Source: Photobacterium ganghwense
Lineage (GTDB): Bacteria; Pseudomonadota; Gammaproteobacteria; Enterobacterales; Vibrionaceae
DNA length: 64,000 bases
Direction of reading: 5' to 3'
Assembly (NCBI RefSeq): GCF_003025595.1
Contig: NZ_PYMI01000002.1
Span: 868,001-932,000 of the forward strand
Within the stretch, counting starts at the first letter, position 1. Every line of letters begins with the position of its first letter. Position numbers and translations under genes: made by a program. Below are positions 63,011 to 64,000 of the stretch, piece after piece. The notes beneath the pieces are model-generated. The model was not told the origin of the DNA. It did not search any database and saw nothing but the letters and a program-made list of their open reading frames with translations.

Positions 63011-63979
63011 ATGGCAAAAATCTTAAAATTGCTACCGTTGGCTATTTTGATTTCAGGTACGGTGAGTGCAGCGACAGATAACCCTTGGTATGTCGGTGCT
63101 CGAGTTGGTGGGACAACCTTCGATAATCAGGATGGTGTCCTCAGTGGTCAGGATCTTGATAAGAATGACTGGGGTGGCGGTGCATTCCTTGGTTACAACT
63201 TCAACAAATGGTTTGGCGTTGAAGTAGGTTATACCTACCTGGGTCAGGCTGATTATCTGAATGACGGCTTTGAAGTTCAGGGTATGGATTTCGTGGGTAA
63301 ATTCACTTACGAAGTTTCTAAGTCGTTTGATCTCTACCTGAAAGCGGGTGGTTACTGGTTTGATGCTGACAATGGTGTTGTGAACGAAAGTGATACCGGT
63401 GTCAGCGGAACAGCGGGTGTTGGTGCGGAATACTTCTTTAACAATGACCTGTCTGCGCGTCTTGAGTACCAGTACTACAACCAGATCGGCGATAAGCCAT
63501 CTCCTGGTGAAAGTGATGTGCATTTCTACGGTGTGAGCCTGGTTTATCACTGGGGTGCTCCAGCACCTGCGCCTGTCGTTGAACCAGAGCCAATGCCAGA
63601 ACCTGTCCCGCAAGTTGTGCGTGTTGATGCAGTGAGCGCAACTCTGCCGTTTGCGTTTGACAGTAAAGCATTGTCTCCTGACGACATTCAGAAACTTCAG
63701 CCAGTGGCTCAGCAACTGGTCGATTACCCTGATACCAAACTTTACGTCGTAGGCCACACAGACAGCCGTGGTTCACTGGAATACAACCAGAAACTGTCTG
63801 AAGAGCGTGCGAAAGAAGTAGCCGGTTATGTTGGCCAGCACTTTGGTATCTCTCCTAGCCGTGTTGTTGTGAAAGGCAGCGGTGAACTTGAGCCAGTTGC
63901 ATCAAACGATACTGATGAAGGCCGTGCACAAAACCGTCGTGTCGAAGTCTATGTTCCTGGCTTCGAAATGACGAAGTAA
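63011..63979 (+). CDS. ompA: Outer membrane protein OmpA
   Basis: A 322-residue outer-membrane porin-like protein: signal peptide about 1-20 (AKILKLLPLAILISGTVSAA-TDN) and an eight-stranded beta-barrel about 22-180, ending HFYGVSLVYHWG. A Pro/Glu hinge (APAPAPVVEPEPMPEPVPQ, about 182-200) and the peptidoglycan-binding OmpA domain (about 210-320) follow, with VVGHTDSRGSLEYNQKLSEE and GRAQNRRVEVYV. AAGGA stands before the ATG. The gene is complete, ending 21 bases before the window edge. It is distinct from PdsO, which lacks the barrel. Confidence 0.93.
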   Translation: MAKILKLLPLAILISGTVSAATDNPWYVGARVGGTTFDNQDGVLSGQDLDKNDWGGGAFLGYNFNKWFGVEVGYTYLGQADYLNDGFEVQGMDFVGKFTYEVSKSFDLYLKAGGYWFDADNGVVNESDTGVSGTAGVGAEYFFNNDLSARLEYQYYNQIGDKPSPGESDVHFYGVSLVYHWGAPAPAPVVEPEPMPEPVPQVVRVDAVSATLPFAFDSKALSPDDIQKLQPVAQQLVDYPDTKLYVVGHTDSRGSLEYNQKLSEERAKEVAGYVGQHFGISPSRVVVKGSGELEPVASNDTDEGRAQNRRVEVYVPGFEMTK

Positions 63980-64000
63980 GCGAGATCTGAAGTCAGCTAT

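Noticed and set aside
1..64000. CRISPR array, prophage, integron or insertion sequence
   Set aside because: No regularly spaced direct repeats of CRISPR length, no transposase or integrase gene, no phage genes. The tandem repeats found are short and have no spacers.

Overview
The window is an ordinary chromosomal segment of a marine gammaproteobacterium, most likely a member of the Vibrionaceae (Vibrio, Photobacterium, Grimontia or Enterovibrio type). The evidence is the glycine-cleavage block (glyA-gcvH-gcvP divergent from an XRE-cupin regulator and gcvT), which I recall as an arrangement of Vibrio. NhaD, PdsRSO, CheV, a periplasmic ATP-dependent DNA ligase and an RR/HK/PepSY operon fit the same group. 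I see no rRNA, tRNA, CRISPR array, prophage or insertion sequence. The genus is not settled by this reading.

Layout. 1-1.5 kb: tail of an NRAMP metal transporter, then osmC and a GNAT gene. 1.5-2.6 kb: an AT-rich island with a small Rnk/GreA-C-like gene and a 38-residue basic protein. 2.8-11 kb: a VOC protein and the glycine cleavage region. 11.2-12.8 kb: small exported proteins and a possible 29-residue membrane peptide. 12.9-17.7 kb: the proteobacterial dedicated sortase regulators PdsR/PdsS and OmpA-like PdsO, without a sortase or its substrate. 18-23.5 kb: cheV and a 1397-residue fused formate-dehydrogenase/GltD-like protein with a short coupled leader gene. 23.7-28.4 kb: norR and norVW with complete NorR and sigma-54 sites. 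28.8-33 kb: small membrane and secreted proteins, a GNAT enzyme, an SgrR-family regulator behind a structured leader, and a 47-residue acidic protein. 33.2-37 kb: a PBP5-type carboxypeptidase, and two oligopeptide-type ABC ATPases plus an unknown gene behind a Fur box. 37.2-45.8 kb: nhaD, ltaE, a solitary nagA with a NagC-type operator, a LysR/MFS pair and a DmsC-like membrane protein. 45.8-51.3 kb: an isochorismatase-like hydrolase, a CDGSH/glutamate-synthase fusion, a membrane protein, and a COG3044-type ATPase. 51.4-56 kb: HK/RR/PepSY operon and a chemoreceptor. 56-64 kb: DNA ligase, APH-like kinase, PTS IIC-like permease, coiled-coil protein, cupin, FAD oxidoreductase, and OmpA.

The genes are mostly short transcription units bounded by clear intrinsic terminators. 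The best-supported regulatory reads are: (1) a shared 16-bp palindrome before both the XRE-cupin gene and gcvT; (2) three GT-N7-AC NorR enhancers and a -24/-12 promoter before norV; (3) a near-perfect Fur box before the ABC ATPases; (4) a NagC-type palindrome upstream of nagA; and (5) a terminator-like hairpin between gcvH and gcvP that may set their ratio.

Nothing in the window is clearly a new defence or biosynthetic system. The most unusual points are the Pds regulators without their sortase, the Fur-controlled ATPase pair without permeases, the structured leader before the SgrR-family gene, the CDGSH-FMN fusion, and several small genes that are easily missed. Start sites were chosen from ribosome binding sites and family N-termini. 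All statements about families come from memory of sequence motifs, not from database searches.
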